Shown: piece by piece, positions 1 through 8,645 of the stretch
Position numbering within the stretch: position 1 is the stretch's first letter
Layout of the letters: every line of letters starts with the position of its first letter
Source: Nitrospirillum viridazoti CBAmc
GTDB taxonomy: Bacteria > Pseudomonadota > Alphaproteobacteria > Azospirillales > Azospirillaceae
Reading direction: 5' to 3'
DNA: 64,000 bases
Assembly (NCBI RefSeq): GCF_000730165.1
Contig: NZ_CP022110.1
Location: 1,495,501 to 1,559,500 of the forward strand
Program-made: the position numbers and the translations under genes
Notes under the pieces: model-generated
Told to the model about the DNA's origin: nothing
The model's input: only the letters and a program-made list of their open reading frames with translations
The model's database searches: none

Positions 1-1975
1 CGCGGGCCGGCAGGTCGATGTCGTGGCGGTCGAACTGGCGGCGATCCTCGGCCGTCTGCATGGCGACCAGGAAATGTTCCACGTCGGTGCGCAGCTGCTC
101 CGACTGCCGCGACAGCTCGTTGGCCGCGACCAGCAATTGCCCCGAGGCTTCCTTGGTGAATTCCGCGCTGTCCCGTACCAGGGTCAGGGACTCGGTCACC
201 TCCTGCGTACGGGCCGCGGCCTCCGCGACGTTGCGGCTGATTTCGCTGGTGGCGGCACTCTGCTGGCTGACGGCGGCGGCGATGGCGCCGGAATTGCCGT
301 CGACAACGCCGATGGTGGTGGCGATGCGGTTGATGATGCCGATGGCGTTGTCGGCCGCGGCCTTCACGCCCCCGACCCGCGCCTGGATGTCTTCCGTCGC
401 CTGTGCCGTTTGGTTGGCCAGGCTCTTGACCTCGGTCGCCACCACGGCGAATCCCTTGCCGGCCTCGCCGGCGCGTGCCGCCTCGATGGTGGCGTTCAAC
501 GCCAGCAGGTTGGTTTGCGCGGCGATGGTCTGGATGAAGCGCACCACCTCGTTCACGCTCTCGGCCACGGTGGCCAGTTCATCCACCACGTTGCGGGCGT
601 GGTCCGCCTCCTGCACCGCCGTCTTGGTGGTGGCGGCCGTCTGCTCCGCCTGCGCGCCGATCTCGTTGCTGCTGGCGGCCAGCTGCTCCGTCGCCGCCGC
701 CACCGTCTGGGTGTTGGCCGTGGCGCGGGCGGCGCTGTCGTCGGCGGCCTGGGTGCGGGCGGCGGTGTTGTCGGCCTGGCTGGCCAGTGAGCCGGCGGTG
801 GCCTCCAGTTCCGTGGCGGCGGCGGCCATGCCACGCAACTCGGCGCTGATGGCCAGCTGGAAATCCTTGGTCAGGGTTTCCAGCGCCTGCTGGCGGCGCA
901 GCCGCTTTTCCTGTTCCAGGGTTTGTGCTGCTTCCAGCGCGTGGGTGCGCTGGGCGTTTTCCTTGAAGACGACCAGGGCGCGGGCCATGGCGCCGACCTC
1001 GTCCCCGTTGTCGGCGTGGGCGATGCTGGTGTCCAGGCGGCCTTGCGCCAGACCCGACATGGCGCCGGTGAGGTCGCTCAGCGGGGTGATGACGAAGCGG
1101 CGCACCACCAGGTAGACGGCGCCGCCGGCGACCGCGAACAGCGCCAGCGAGATCAGCAGCACGCGCAGCTGCGTCGCCTTGAAGCCGCTGATCCGCGCGT
1201 TCAGCAGGCGTTCCAGGTCGGCCGACGCGGCCGTGTAGAGGGCATCCTGCGTCTTCAGCGCCGACAGTGTTTCCGCGTCGGCGACGCTGCCCTTCTCGGC
1301 GCCGGCGGTCAGCGCGCCGGCGGCTTTCTGCAGGGCGGCGACCGGGGCCTCCAGGGCCTTCTTCACGCTGCCGTCCGCATTGCCGCCGTAAGCCGAGGTG
1401 GCGGAGGAATCGACGCCGGACAGCAGGGCCTTGACCCCGCCCAGGGCGACGAACAGGTCGACCTTGTTGTCCCCCGCCTGATGCGTCACTGCCCGCAGGC
1501 CCGTGGTCTGGTCCTGCAGGTCGGGCAGTTTGACCAGGACGATGTCCATGACATAGAAGCTGTCCAGGTCCGGATCCAGGATCAGGTTGGACTTGTCGCC
1601 AATCTGGGCGATCAGCGCGCGCAAGGCCGCGCGGGTGGCGGGGCTGCTGCCCCCGTCCTTCTTGCCCAGGGCCGCCACCAGCTCATCCGCCTTGGCGGCG
1701 CTCTCCATGTCCTGGCCCCAGGCGGCCTGCAACTGGCGCACGGTGGCGGCGCTGCCGGCCGCATCCACCGCGGCCCCGCCCGTTTCCGCGGCGGCCAGGC
1801 GGGCCTGCACGGTCTGCAAGCCCCTGAGGTAGGCGGTGCCGGCCAGTTCCTTGGCCGCGAAATCGATGGATATCTGCTGCTGTGCGATCAAGGCGTACAG
1901 CAGGTAGCCCACGGGAACCAGGAAAAGCAGGACGGCCAGGCCCAGCTTGTGGGCGATCTTGAGGGACTGGAGCAT
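1..1975 (-). CDS. Methyl-accepting chemotaxis protein with C-terminal PilZ domain (3' end outside window)
   Basis: Transmembrane chemoreceptor that passes ligand or energy state to CheA/CheW. From the ATG at 1975 the reverse-strand translation shows a membrane segment at about residues 11-31, a periplasmic region, a second membrane segment at about 272-291, a HAMP region at about 292-345, then the long methyl-accepting signalling helices with the conserved hairpin [16 protein letters not shown]. The last readable residues, [16 protein letters not shown], match the opening RRxxxR signature of a PilZ (cyclic-di-GMP binding) domain, so the receptor probably continues into PilZ beyond the window. 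At least 658 residues are present. It is divergent from gatB. A TTAA-N7-GTAA element at 2001-2015, close to a CtrA half-site arrangement, lies just upstream. The ligand is unknown. Confidence 0.9.
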   Translation of the reverse strand, partial: MLQSLKIAHKLGLAVLLFLVPVGYLLYALIAQQQISIDFAAKELAGTAYLRGLQTVQARLAAAETGGAAVDAAGSAATVRQLQAAWGQDMESAAKADELVAALGKKDGGSSPATRAALRALIAQIGDKSNLILDPDLDSFYVMDIVLVKLPDLQDQTTGLRAVTHQAGDNKVDLFVALGGVKALLSGVDSSATSAYGGNADGSVKKALEAPVAALQKAAGALTAGAEKGSVADAETLSALKTQDALYTAASADLERLLNARISGFKATQLRVLLISLALFAVAGGAVYLVVRRFVITPLSDLTGAMSGLAQGRLDTSIAHADNGDEVGAMARALVVFKENAQRTHALEAAQTLEQEKRLRRQQALETLTKDFQLAISAELRGMAAAATELEATAGSLASQADNTAARTQAADDSAARATANTQTVAAATEQLAASSNEIGAQAEQTAATTKTAVQEADHARNVVDELATVAESVNEVVRFIQTIAAQTNLLALNATIEAARAGEAGKGFAVVATEVKSLANQTAQATEDIQARVGGVKAAADNAIGIINRIATTIGVVDGNSGAIAAAVSQQSAATSEISRNVAEAAARTQEVTESLTLVRDSAEFTKEASGQLLVAANELSRQSEQLRTDVEHFLVAMQTAEDRRQFDRHDIDLPAR

Positions 1976-2234
1976 CGTGACGATCCTGTTACGGAAAGAG
2001 TTAAGCCGTAGGTAATGGGCAACCGGTTGATGATGTCTTAATTTCCGCGCCGAATTTCCATACTTATTCACCATTGAAAATAAAATAACGACTCTCTCGC
2101 CGCAACTTTTAGTGGGTGATTCGGGGCGACCATGGGGACGGCCCTGGTGGGCGCCGGGCTGCACCGTCGCCCAAGCCGGTTGCGTTTTTACGCGATTCCG
2201 GCCATGAAAACCCCTCACTCCATGATTGGACTTG

Positions 2235-3701
2235 ATGGCGAAGACGATGGCTTATCGGATTGCAGGCGAGACGGGCGAATGGGAAGTGGTGATCGGGCTG
2301 GAGGTCCACGCCCAGGTCGTCTCCAATGCCAAGTTGTTCAGCGGGGCGGCGACCGCCTTCGGTGCCGCGCCCAATAGCCAAGTCAGCTTCGTGGACGCGG
2401 GCTTCCCCGGCATGCTGCCGGTGATCAACGAGGTCTGCGTGGAGCAGGCGGTGCGCACGGGCCTGGGCCTGAAGGCGCAGATCAACCTGCGCTCGGTCTT
2501 CGACCGCAAGAACTACTTCTACGCCGACCTGCCCTCCGGCTACCAGATCAGCCAGTTCCAGCAGCCCATCGTCGGCCATGGCACCATCGTGCTGGACCTG
2601 GCGGACGGCTCCACCCGCGAGGTGGGCATCACCCGCCTGCATTTGGAGATGGACGCGGGCAAGAGCCTGCACGACCAGAATCCGACCAAGACCTACATCG
2701 ACCTGAACCGGTCGGGCGTCGCCCTGATGGAAATCGTGTCGGAACCCGACATGCGCACGCCGGAGGAGGCCGCCGCCTACCTGCGCAAGCTGCGCACCAT
2801 CCTGCGCTATCTCGGCACCTGCGACGGCAACATGGAGGAAGGCTCCATGCGCTGCGACATCAACGTGTCGGTGCGCAAGCCGGGTGAGAAGTATGGCACC
2901 CGGACGGAGACGAAGAACGTCAACTCCATCCGCTATGTCCAGCAGGCCATCGAGTACGAGGCCCAGCGCCAGGTGGCGCTGATCGAGGATGGCGGCGTGG
3001 TGGTGCAGGAAACCCGCTTGTGGGACCCGAACAAGGGCGAGACGCGGTCCATGCGCTCCAAGGAAGAGGCGCACGACTACCGTTACTTCCCCGACCCGGA
3101 CCTGCTGCCGCTGGAACTGGACGCCGGCTGGGTCGAGGAGATCAAGCGCACCCTGCCGGAACTGCCGGATGAGAAGAAGGCCCGCTTCATGGCCGACTAC
3201 AAGCTGCCGGTCTATGACGCCGGCGTGCTGGTGGCCGAGCGCTCGCGCGCCGACTTCTATGAAGAGGTGGCCCGGGGCCGCGATCCCAAGCAGGCTGCCA
3301 ACTTCGTCATCGGCGACCTACTGGGCGCCCTGAACAAGACGGGTGCCGATATCGACAGTTCGCCCATCAGCGCCGCGGCGCTGGGCGGCCTGATCGACCT
3401 GATCGCCGACAACACCATCTCCGGCCGCATCGCCAAGGAGGTGTTCGCCGACATGCTGGAGACGGGCAAGCCCGCCGCCCAGATCGTGGAGGAGAAGGGG
3501 CTGCGCCAGGTGACCGACACGGGCGCCATCGACCAGGCCATTGCGGCCGTGATGGCGGCCAACGCCGACAAGGTGGCGGAGTTCCGCAGCGGCAAGGACA
3601 AGCTGTTCGGCTTCTTCGTGGGGCAGGTCATGAAGGCCACCCAGGGCAAGGCGAATCCCGCCCTGGTGAACGAGATCCTGACCGCCAAGCTGAAGGGCTG
3701 A
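2235..3701 (+). CDS. gatB: Aspartyl/glutamyl-tRNA(Asn/Gln) amidotransferase subunit B
   Basis: Cytosolic subunit of the GatCAB transamidosome that converts Glu-tRNA(Gln) and Asp-tRNA(Asn) to the amidated forms; GatB carries the kinase/transamidase site and binds tRNA. The protein is 488 residues, normal for the family. It has the GatB N-terminal IGLEVHAQ signature, the [12 protein letters not shown] segment, the RCDINVS core motif and the C-terminal YqeY-like tail ending in [15 protein letters not shown]. The ATG at 2235 is used; an ATG at 2247 (MAYRIAGE) is an equally plausible start and neither has a clear Shine-Dalgarno. gatC and gatA, often next to gatB, are not adjacent here. A rho-independent terminator follows at about 3796. 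Confidence 0.96.
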   Translation: MAKTMAYRIAGETGEWEVVIGLEVHAQVVSNAKLFSGAATAFGAAPNSQVSFVDAGFPGMLPVINEVCVEQAVRTGLGLKAQINLRSVFDRKNYFYADLPSGYQISQFQQPIVGHGTIVLDLADGSTREVGITRLHLEMDAGKSLHDQNPTKTYIDLNRSGVALMEIVSEPDMRTPEEAAAYLRKLRTILRYLGTCDGNMEEGSMRCDINVSVRKPGEKYGTRTETKNVNSIRYVQQAIEYEAQRQVALIEDGGVVVQETRLWDPNKGETRSMRSKEEAHDYRYFPDPDLLPLELDAGWVEEIKRTLPELPDEKKARFMADYKLPVYDAGVLVAERSRADFYEEVARGRDPKQAANFVIGDLLGALNKTGADIDSSPISAAALGGLIDLIADNTISGRIAKEVFADMLETGKPAAQIVEEKGLRQVTDTGAIDQAIAAVMAANADKVAEFRSGKDKLFGFFVGQVMKATQGKANPALVNEILTAKLKG

Positions 3702-3795
3702 AGCGCAGGCTTAAGGTTAGGACCGGGCCCTTGCGCCTTGGTCCGGCAGGAAAAATGGCGTGCCGCACCGGGGTTTTCCCGGGGATGGCGTGGGC

Positions 3796-3820
3796 AGGGG
3801 GGCCGGTCGGTCCCCCTTTT
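3796..3820 (+). terminator. Rho-independent terminator of gatB
   Basis: An eight-base-pair stem (GGGGGGCC with GGTCCCCC, one G-T pair) closes a GGTC loop and runs into TTTT. It lies about 95 bases after the gatB stop and before the tRNA-Ser promoter, so it separates the two transcription units. Confidence 0.7.
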
Positions 3821-3852
3821 CATTTTCCGGCGATTTTTCCTCACCGTTATCG

Positions 3853-3882
3853 TTGACAAGGGGGCCGCCGCCCGAGTACATA
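3853..3882 (+). promoter_or_regulatory. Sigma-70 type promoter of tRNA-Ser
   Basis: A perfect -35 TTGACA (3853-3858) is followed after 18 bases by TACATA (3877-3882), about 28 bases before the mature tRNA 5' end. Confidence 0.65.
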
Positions 3883-3910
3883 CGCGAACCGCCGACGACA
3901 GTCGGTGGAC

Positions 3911-4002
3911 GGAGGGGTGGCCGAGTGGCTGAAGGCAACGGTTTGCTAAACCGTCGTACCGGGAAACTGGTACCGTGGGTTCGAATCCCATCCCCTCCGC
4001 CA
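3911..4002 (+). tRNA. tRNA-Ser(GCT)
   Basis: A class II tRNA with acceptor GGAGGGG pairing with CCCCTCC, anticodon arm ACGGT-TTGCTAA-ACCGT (anticodon GCT, reading AGC/AGU), a long variable arm (ACCGGGAAACTGGT) and the T-arm GGGTTCGAATCCC. A genomically encoded CCA is present at 4000-4002. The long variable arm and the anticodon both identify serine. No integrase or duplicated 3' end is seen, so it shows no sign of use as an integration site. Confidence 0.97.
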
Positions 4003-4036
4003 TCACTTAGCGCAAGCCACATCATGGGCTAAGTGA
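4003..4036. repeat. Perfect 9-bp inverted repeat just after tRNA-Ser
   Basis: TCACTTAGC (4003-4011) and GCTAAGTGA (4028-4036) are exact reverse complements around a 16-base loop, starting at the base after the tRNA CCA. It has no T-run. It could be a processing stem for the precursor tRNA or a regulatory palindrome. Confidence 0.5.
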
Positions 4037-4042
4037 ACGGAC

Positions 4043-4066
4043 AAGCCGCCCCTCGGGGCGGCTTTG
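4043..4066 (+). terminator. Rho-independent terminator after tRNA-Ser
   Basis: AAGCCGCC pairs with GGCGGCTT around CCTCGG, followed by TTGTCGTTT. The stem is symmetric enough to serve also the convergent DUF4180 gene. Confidence 0.8.
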
Positions 4067-4103
4067 TCGTTTCTGGTTCCGGGCACGTAACGATGCCGGC
4101 CGT

Positions 4104-4469
4104 TCATGCCGCCAGCCGCCGTTCCAGCGCCGCCAGATCATCTACGAACCACACGACTTGGCCCCGATTGGCCTCATAGATGAAATCGCGCAGGGCCCCG
4201 CTGCCGGCCGTCCAGGCGCTGACGTCGCCCACGATGACGGGGCGCAGCTGGTAGTTGGCGAACTTCTGGATGATGGCCCCGGCCTGGCCCGTGGCCAGGG
4301 TCAGGAAGCCGGGGGCCAGGCGGCCGAGGGGGATGGCCACCACCCGGGCGCCATGCTCCCACGCCAGGCCGATCAGGGGCACTGCGTCCTGGTCGCCGGT
4401 CAGCGGCGGCCCCTCCGCCGCGCAAACCAGCACACGCGTGCCCTGGAGGTCCTGGGGAAGGTCGGTCAT
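4104..4469 (-). CDS. DUF4180 domain-containing protein
   Basis: Small cytosolic protein of unknown biochemical function. The 121 residues cover the DUF4180 family over almost their full length, with the recognisable elements PLIGLAWEH, QAGAIIQKFANYQLRPVIVGD and the C-terminal ALRDFIYEANRG...WFVDDL block. The ATG at 4469 is chosen because the reading frame upstream (to 4601) has no similarity to the family. It is convergent with tRNA-Ser and stands alone as a transcription unit. No enzyme can be assigned. Confidence 0.85.
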   Translation of the reverse strand: MTDLPQDLQGTRVLVCAAEGPPLTGDQDAVPLIGLAWEHGARVVAIPLGRLAPGFLTLATGQAGAIIQKFANYQLRPVIVGDVSAWTAGSGALRDFIYEANRGQVVWFVDDLAALERRLAA

Positions 4470-4687
4470 GAGGTGGGCCCCCTGAATGAAACAACGCCGT
4501 TGTGCCGCCATTATAGCACCGGCGGGGCTTTCGGGAGTGACGGCCGCCGGTCCGTCCGCTACCTTCCCGGCGGCGTGCCGGCGCCCTGATCTACCGGCCA
4601 AGCGATAGGCCCACCCACGCTACCGCGCCCGCGCCGTCTCGGCGTCCCCGGGCGACGGTGGCTCATACCCAGAGATTGAGGTTCCCA

Positions 4688-4999
4688 ATGAACAGTTCGG
4701 CCGATGAAGAGTTCGTTTACGACGAAGCCAGCGGCGAATGGATCCCGGCCAGCCAAGCGGCGGCCAACGCGGCGGCGGCCAGTACAGTCGAGGTGCGGGA
4801 TTCCGTGGGCAACCTGCTGGCCGACGGCGACAGCGTCACCTTGATCAAGGACCTGAAGGTAAAAGGCGCCAACCAGGTGCTGAAGCGCGGCACGGTCATA
4901 CGGTCCATCCGCCTGACCGGCGACGCGCAGGAGATCGACTGCCGCCACGAGACCATCAAGGGCCTGGTGCTGCGGGCGGAGTTCGTGAAGAAAGGTTGA
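4688..4999 (+). CDS. PhnA-like (YjdM C-terminal domain) protein
   Basis: The 103-residue product carries the PhnA/YjdM C-terminal beta-barrel-like domain at about residues 35-103 (VRDSVGNLLADGDSVTLIKD, then KGANQVLKRGT and ETIKGLVLRAEFVKK). The zinc-ribbon half found in full-length E. coli YjdM is absent; instead there is a short acidic N-terminus. The family name refers to alkylphosphonate use but YjdM has no proven role in phosphonate breakdown, so no reaction is assigned. The ATG at 4688 has a GAGG ribosome site seven bases upstream, which decides it over the in-frame ATG at 4658. It is convergent with the S41 peptidase gene, nine bases apart. Confidence 0.88.
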   Translation: MNSSADEEFVYDEASGEWIPASQAAANAAAASTVEVRDSVGNLLADGDSVTLIKDLKVKGANQVLKRGTVIRSIRLTGDAQEIDCRHETIKGLVLRAEFVKKG

Positions 5000-5008
5000 G
5001 CCGGACTT

Positions 5009-6559
5009 TCAGTGTCGGGCTGGGCCCGTGGCGGCGATCTCCGCCGCGCGCTGAAGCATGGCGTCGTCGGGCGTTTCGATCAACGGCGCCGGGATGGCGA
5101 TGTCCGGCGTCACCCCCCGGGGCCGCGTGTCGCCGTTGGGCCGCACGATGTGCGCCTTGGGAAAGCCCACGGTGATGCCGGTGGCGGGCAGGGTGAACCG
5201 TTCCATGGCGCCATAGGCAGTCGCCATGTCGGTGGTCGCCTCCCCCAGGACCTTGCCGAACCCATAGTCCTGGATGGTGGCGGCGACGGCCACCCCGTTG
5301 GAATAGGTGTGCCGGTCGATCAGGGCGTACACCGTGCCTTGGAACCGTCCGCCCGGATTGGGCTGTGTTTCCGGAAGGGTGAAGTCCACGACGGCGCCGG
5401 GATGGGCCGTGGCGTACAAATCGGCGAAGCGGCGGGAGATGGGGCCAGCCGCGACCGCGTCGTGCAGGATGCGGTCCTGGTTCGCCGTGACGGCGTCGGC
5501 GCTGACCCGTATCTTGAACGATGAAAAGAAGCGATAGGGCCGGTCGGCGATCCAGGAGACCATGACGTCGCTGAACAGGCTGTCGCCGCCGGGATTGCCG
5601 CGAAGGTCGATGATCAGACGGTGCACGTCCTTGGCCGCGAACATGCCGAAGGCGTTGTTGATGAACGTCCGGAACGCGGTCACATCCCACTCGTCCGCGC
5701 CGGTCTTGGCGGCCTCATTATAAAACGGGCCGGGGCGCAGATAGCCGACGCCATTGGCCAGGATCCGGGCGTCCCGCAGGGGATGCTCCAGGTCCAGGCG
5801 GGGCGGCTGCCGGCCGGCAACCGCTGCGATTTCCGATGCCGTTCGCGCGGCGACGTCAGTGTCGAATGCGTCGCCGTCGGCCGTCTTCACGCGGACCTTG
5901 AAACCGGACCGGGCGCCGGCTTCCACCCAGAGGTACATGGGGAAATCATATTCCAGGATGCTGTCCGCCAGCGCCGTCGTCTCGGCCGAGACATGAGCGC
6001 GCGTGCGCTCCAGCCAGCGTGCCGCCGGCACCCCGTCGATGGCCAGGATCTCACCGCCCCGGGGCAGATGTGGAACGTCGCTGAGATTGGCGGCGATATG
6101 GAGGCGGCCATCGCGGATGCGGACCATGAAGGGGAACGCGCGCCCCTCCGCCTTCCGGTAGGCCGCCCAGGCGCCGTAGACGCCCTCGACCCGTGCATGC
6201 CCCTGGTGGGCCATCGCCACGAGGCGTTGGAAGCGCGCCTCGGCCTCGCTGCGCGTCATGGGCCCCGTGATCCCCGCCCGCAGCGTCTGGTAGAGGCTGT
6301 CCATCTCCGCCTCAGGGGTGAAGGCGTAGAGGTCGAAGGCGTCGGCCTTCAACCGCTGATACAGCATGTCCAGGTCCGCCAGCACCTGGTCGGGGGAATA
6401 ACTGGCCTGGACGGCGGGCTGCGCGGTCGCCGGGGGAGGGACGAGCGCCAGGACGCCCGAGGTCAAGACGCCCAAGGCCAAGGCGCCCAAGGTCGAGCCA
6501 CAAAGAAGCGCCAAGGCCCGAACACGGCGCCCCATCAACATGCCGGAAGCGTGTCGCAT
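5009..6559 (-). CDS. Exported S41-family (C-terminal processing type) peptidase
   Basis: A 516-residue serine protease predicted to act outside the cytoplasm. Residues about 13-40 form a signal peptide or anchor ending near PPATAQPA. The C-terminal half holds the tail-specific protease fold with LIIDLRGNPGGDS (substrate cradle) and RHTYSNGVAVA, where the Ser of YSNGV is the expected nucleophile, followed by GKVLGE. The N-terminal half resembles the helical region of large S41 enzymes. The ATG at 6559 is preceded by GGGGGG and fits a signal peptide; the ORF upstream overlaps the promoter region. It is divergent from a MarR-family gene, and the palindrome at 6623-6632 between them suggests that regulator controls both. 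The substrate is unknown. Confidence 0.85.
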   Translation of the reverse strand: MRHASGMLMGRRVRALALLCGSTLGALALGVLTSGVLALVPPPATAQPAVQASYSPDQVLADLDMLYQRLKADAFDLYAFTPEAEMDSLYQTLRAGITGPMTRSEAEARFQRLVAMAHQGHARVEGVYGAWAAYRKAEGRAFPFMVRIRDGRLHIAANLSDVPHLPRGGEILAIDGVPAARWLERTRAHVSAETTALADSILEYDFPMYLWVEAGARSGFKVRVKTADGDAFDTDVAARTASEIAAVAGRQPPRLDLEHPLRDARILANGVGYLRPGPFYNEAAKTGADEWDVTAFRTFINNAFGMFAAKDVHRLIIDLRGNPGGDSLFSDVMVSWIADRPYRFFSSFKIRVSADAVTANQDRILHDAVAAGPISRRFADLYATAHPGAVVDFTLPETQPNPGGRFQGTVYALIDRHTYSNGVAVAATIQDYGFGKVLGEATTDMATAYGAMERFTLPATGITVGFPKAHIVRPNGDTRPRGVTPDIAIPAPLIETPDDAMLQRAAEIAATGPARH

Positions 6560-6617
6560 GATCCCCCCTTCGCTGTTTTCGCATCCAGGTGATATCCAAT
6601 CCCGGATGGCGCTGATA

Positions 6618-6637
6618 TTAATTAGGCGCCTATGTAA
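6618..6637. promoter_or_regulatory. Probable MarR operator between S41 peptidase and marR-like gene
   Basis: A perfect TAGGCGCCTA palindrome (6623-6632) continues outward with matching A/T pairs at 6618-6620 and 6635-6637. It sits in the short divergent region 25 bases before the regulator start, as expected for an autoregulated MarR operator. Confidence 0.6.
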
Positions 6638-6656
6638 ATACAAGAATGAGGAACCG

Positions 6657-7157
6657 ATGGCGACGGATCACACCCGCAAGCGCGGCCCCCTGGCCATCGG
6701 CGGCCGTCTGCGCCGCCTGGTCGAACGCATGGACCAGGACGCCGGCCGGGTTTACGCCGACCTGGGGGTCGTGTTCGAACAGCGGTGGTGGGGGGTGATG
6801 GAACACCTGGCCGAGCAGGGGCCGGCGTCGGTGGCGGAACTGGCGCGGGCCCTGGGCATCACCCAGCCATCCGTCAGCCAGACGCGCCGCTCCCTGGAGG
6901 CGGCGGGCCTCATCCAGGCGCAAGCGGACCCTCGCGACGCGCGCAGCCGGCGGCTTGACCTGTCCGATCAGGGGCGAGCGCTGTACCGCCAACTGGCGCC
7001 CGTCTGGGCGGCGATGGACGTGGTCGCGGTGGAACTCAACGCCGAGGTGGCGGACGTGATGTCGATGCTCGACCGCCTGGACGCCGCCCTGGCGCGCACC
7101 TCGCTTTACGAGCGGATACGCCGGGCGATGGATGGGCCGCAAGGGGGGAAGGGTTAG
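6657..7157 (+). CDS. MarR-family transcriptional regulator
   Basis: Winged-helix DNA-binding repressor of 166 residues. The helix-turn-helix is at about residues 55-80 (SVAELARALGITQPSVSQTRRSLEAAGLI), followed by the DPRDARSRRLDLSDQGR wing typical of MarR. The ATG at 6657 has GAGGA eight bases upstream and is preferred over the in-frame ATG at 6540, which would run through the operator. It is divergent from the S41 peptidase gene, so that peptidase is the likely target besides itself. The inducing ligand cannot be read from the sequence. Confidence 0.9.
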   Translation: MATDHTRKRGPLAIGGRLRRLVERMDQDAGRVYADLGVVFEQRWWGVMEHLAEQGPASVAELARALGITQPSVSQTRRSLEAAGLIQAQADPRDARSRRLDLSDQGRALYRQLAPVWAAMDVVAVELNAEVADVMSMLDRLDAALARTSLYERIRRAMDGPQGGKG

Positions 7158-7214
7158 GCGGCTTGGATCACGCGATAGTGAAGTCGATCATGTCCAATTG
7201 CCTGAATTGAGACG

Positions 7215-7248
7215 AGACGGGCGCGGCAGTTGCCCGCCGCGCCCGTCT
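7215..7248. terminator. Bidirectional hairpin terminator between marR and XRE genes
   Basis: A 13-base-pair GC-rich stem, AGACGGGCGCGGC with GCCGCGCCCGTCT, surrounds an eight-base loop between two convergent genes. There is only a short T-run, so efficiency is uncertain. Confidence 0.6.
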
Positions 7249-7289
7249 TCGACCTGAAGCCGTCCCCATGAAGGGATCGTGTGCTGGCC

Positions 7290-7883
7290 TTACGGCGGCG
7301 TGGGGGCTGACTTGCCGCGCTTGGGCGCTTTGGCGGCCTTGTACATGTCGGCGGGGTCCCACACGGCGCCACGGCGGCGGCGGGCGGGTTTGGCGTCGCC
7401 GCCGGTGTCTTCCTCGCCGTCGCCAGAGGCAGCGGTGGAGGCTGCGGCCGGGGCGGTTCCGGCACCGTCCTCATCCTGCGACACGGCGCGCAGCAGGCCG
7501 GCGACGCAGTCGGCGATATCCGCCGGGGCGTTGCGCCAGGCGCGCAGCAGGTCCAGGTCGCGGCGCGACAGCAGCGGCGAGCCCTCGTCCGGTGCGCTGA
7601 AGGTGGTGGGGGCGGGGCGGTCGGCGCCACTTTCCAGGTCGTCGAAGAAGAAGGTCAGCGGCACGTCCAGGATTTCGGCCAGGCGATACAGCTTGCCCAC
7701 CGAGACGCGGTTGGAACCCCGCTCGTATTTCTGCACCTGCTGGAAGGTGATGCCTAAGGCGCGGGCCAGATCCGACTGGCTCATCCCCAGAAGACCGCGG
7801 CGCAAACGGATGCGGCTGGCAACGTGGTTCTCAATTTTGCCTTCAAGTTCGGCAACAACCGTGTTCTTAGTCCTACGGGGCAT
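7290..7883 (-). CDS. XRE-family helix-turn-helix transcriptional regulator
   Basis: A 197-residue regulator. Residues about 20-80 form a Cro/C1-type helix-turn-helix: RIRLRRGLLGMSQSDLARAL and GITFQQVQKYERGSNRVSVG, then LYRLAEILDVPLTFFF. This N-terminal half is the type common in alphaproteobacteria. The C-terminal half is low-complexity (Ala, Gly, Asp) and ends in a basic stretch with ARRRRG and KAAKAPKRGK, which may be disordered. The ATG at 7883 has GGAG about nine bases upstream and is preferred to the in-frame ATG at 7913, which has no ribosome site. Targets are unknown. Confidence 0.88.
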   Translation of the reverse strand: MPRRTKNTVVAELEGKIENHVASRIRLRRGLLGMSQSDLARALGITFQQVQKYERGSNRVSVGKLYRLAEILDVPLTFFFDDLESGADRPAPTTFSAPDEGSPLLSRRDLDLLRAWRNAPADIADCVAGLLRAVSQDEDGAGTAPAAASTAASGDGEEDTGGDAKPARRRRGAVWDPADMYKAAKAPKRGKSAPTPP

Positions 7884-8240
7884 GGGCACTACTCCAAGTC
7901 GATGACGCGCCATCTGAGATCATCGGATGGGACGACAGCATAACCTACTAAGGTAGGAAGCCTGAATTGGGGCGAGAGTATGAAGGCGCCTTGGCGCTGA
8001 CAACTGGCATTGTCTTCCCACACTCAACCTTCCCCTGCTGTTTCCTTCTTTAGAGCTGTTTAGCTGAAAGAATACAATAGTATTCATCCTTTCAGTCCCT
8101 GAAACAATCGCGAACACCGGGGAGAGGCAGTGATGCCAGGGGTATCACGGCTGAAAAGTTCAGGCACAGACGAGTATGCGCGCCGACTCGCGCCACTGTT
8201 CCCGTGGGCGCCAAGCCCCGGCGCCTCCTAATCGCGTAGG
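7884..8240. other. Non-coding region upstream of the XRE gene
   Basis: No credible gene is seen here; the open frame at 7920-8117 has unusual composition and no ribosome site. The interval is less GC-rich than its surroundings and contains a nested inverted repeat at 8064-8095: CTGAAAG with CTTTCAG outside, and GAATAC with GTATTC inside (8070-8085). It may be a regulatory site for the XRE gene. Confidence 0.4.
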
Positions 8241-8510
8241 TTAGGGTAGATTGGCGGCTTCCAGCCCCGTGGGCATCCCCGTCAGCACCCCTGCCGGCGA
8301 GGGGACTACGGCGTCCGGTCCGTAAACGGCGAGTTGGGCCTTCAACACGTCCAGCAATTCATTAAGGCTGTCGCGGGCGTAATCATCGCGCTGGCGCGCC
8401 AGCTCAGTCCGCGTCAACTGGATGAAGGCGTCGACAAGACGATGATGAATGACGGCCGCCCGCAGCAGGGCGGCGGGAAGCGGCTGCGGAGCCAGGGGAA
8501 CAGAGGCCAT
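8241..8510 (-). CDS. Small helical protein of unknown function, CtrA-type promoter
   Basis: An 89-residue reading frame without a family I recognise. Residues 10-65 look strongly alpha-helical and amphipathic (LLRAAVIHHRLVDAFIQLTR, then DSLNELLDVLKAQL), like small coiled-coil adaptor or export-chaperone proteins; the tail is Pro/Gly-rich. It is supported as a gene by the elements upstream: a perfect CtrA box and a -35/-10 pair at 8534-8577 pointing at its ATG, and a 10-bp palindrome at 8535-8544. Its transcription is therefore probably cell-cycle or motility linked. Function not assigned. Confidence 0.6.
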   Translation of the reverse strand: MASVPLAPQPLPAALLRAAVIHHRLVDAFIQLTRTELARQRDDYARDSLNELLDVLKAQLAVYGPDAVVPSPAGVLTGMPTGLEAANLP

Positions 8511-8534
8511 AGCGCGTACCTACCGGGAACTGTT

Positions 8535-8577
8535 TACCCGGGTAGGATATGGCGTTCGTCGTTAATCGCAAGTTAAC
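8535..8577 (-). promoter_or_regulatory. CtrA-box promoter of the small helical protein gene
   Basis: On the + strand TTAA (8562-8565), seven bases, then TTAAC (8573-8577) is a perfect match to the CtrA consensus TTAA-N7-TTAAC. On the minus strand the same stretch encloses TTGCGA, which is followed after 16 bases by TATCCT, so the box overlaps the -35 element as in CtrA-activated promoters. A perfect TACCCGGGTA palindrome lies at 8535-8544, just downstream of the -10. Confidence 0.6.
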
Positions 8578-8645
8578 ATTGGGTCTGAGGGTTTCCCCCC
8601 TAACCTTTTGCGCGAATTAACCAAAATAGTGTTGCCGATTGGACA

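Noticed and set aside
18-2011. Long + strand open frames at the window start
   Set aside because: They are GC-rich shadows of the chemoreceptor on the minus strand, which shows clear membrane, HAMP and signalling motifs.
3911-4066. tRNA-Ser as integration site of a mobile element
   Set aside because: No integrase and no repeated tRNA 3' end within the window.
7920-8117. 65-codon minus-strand frame upstream of the XRE gene
   Set aside because: No ribosome site, atypical composition, no recognised family.
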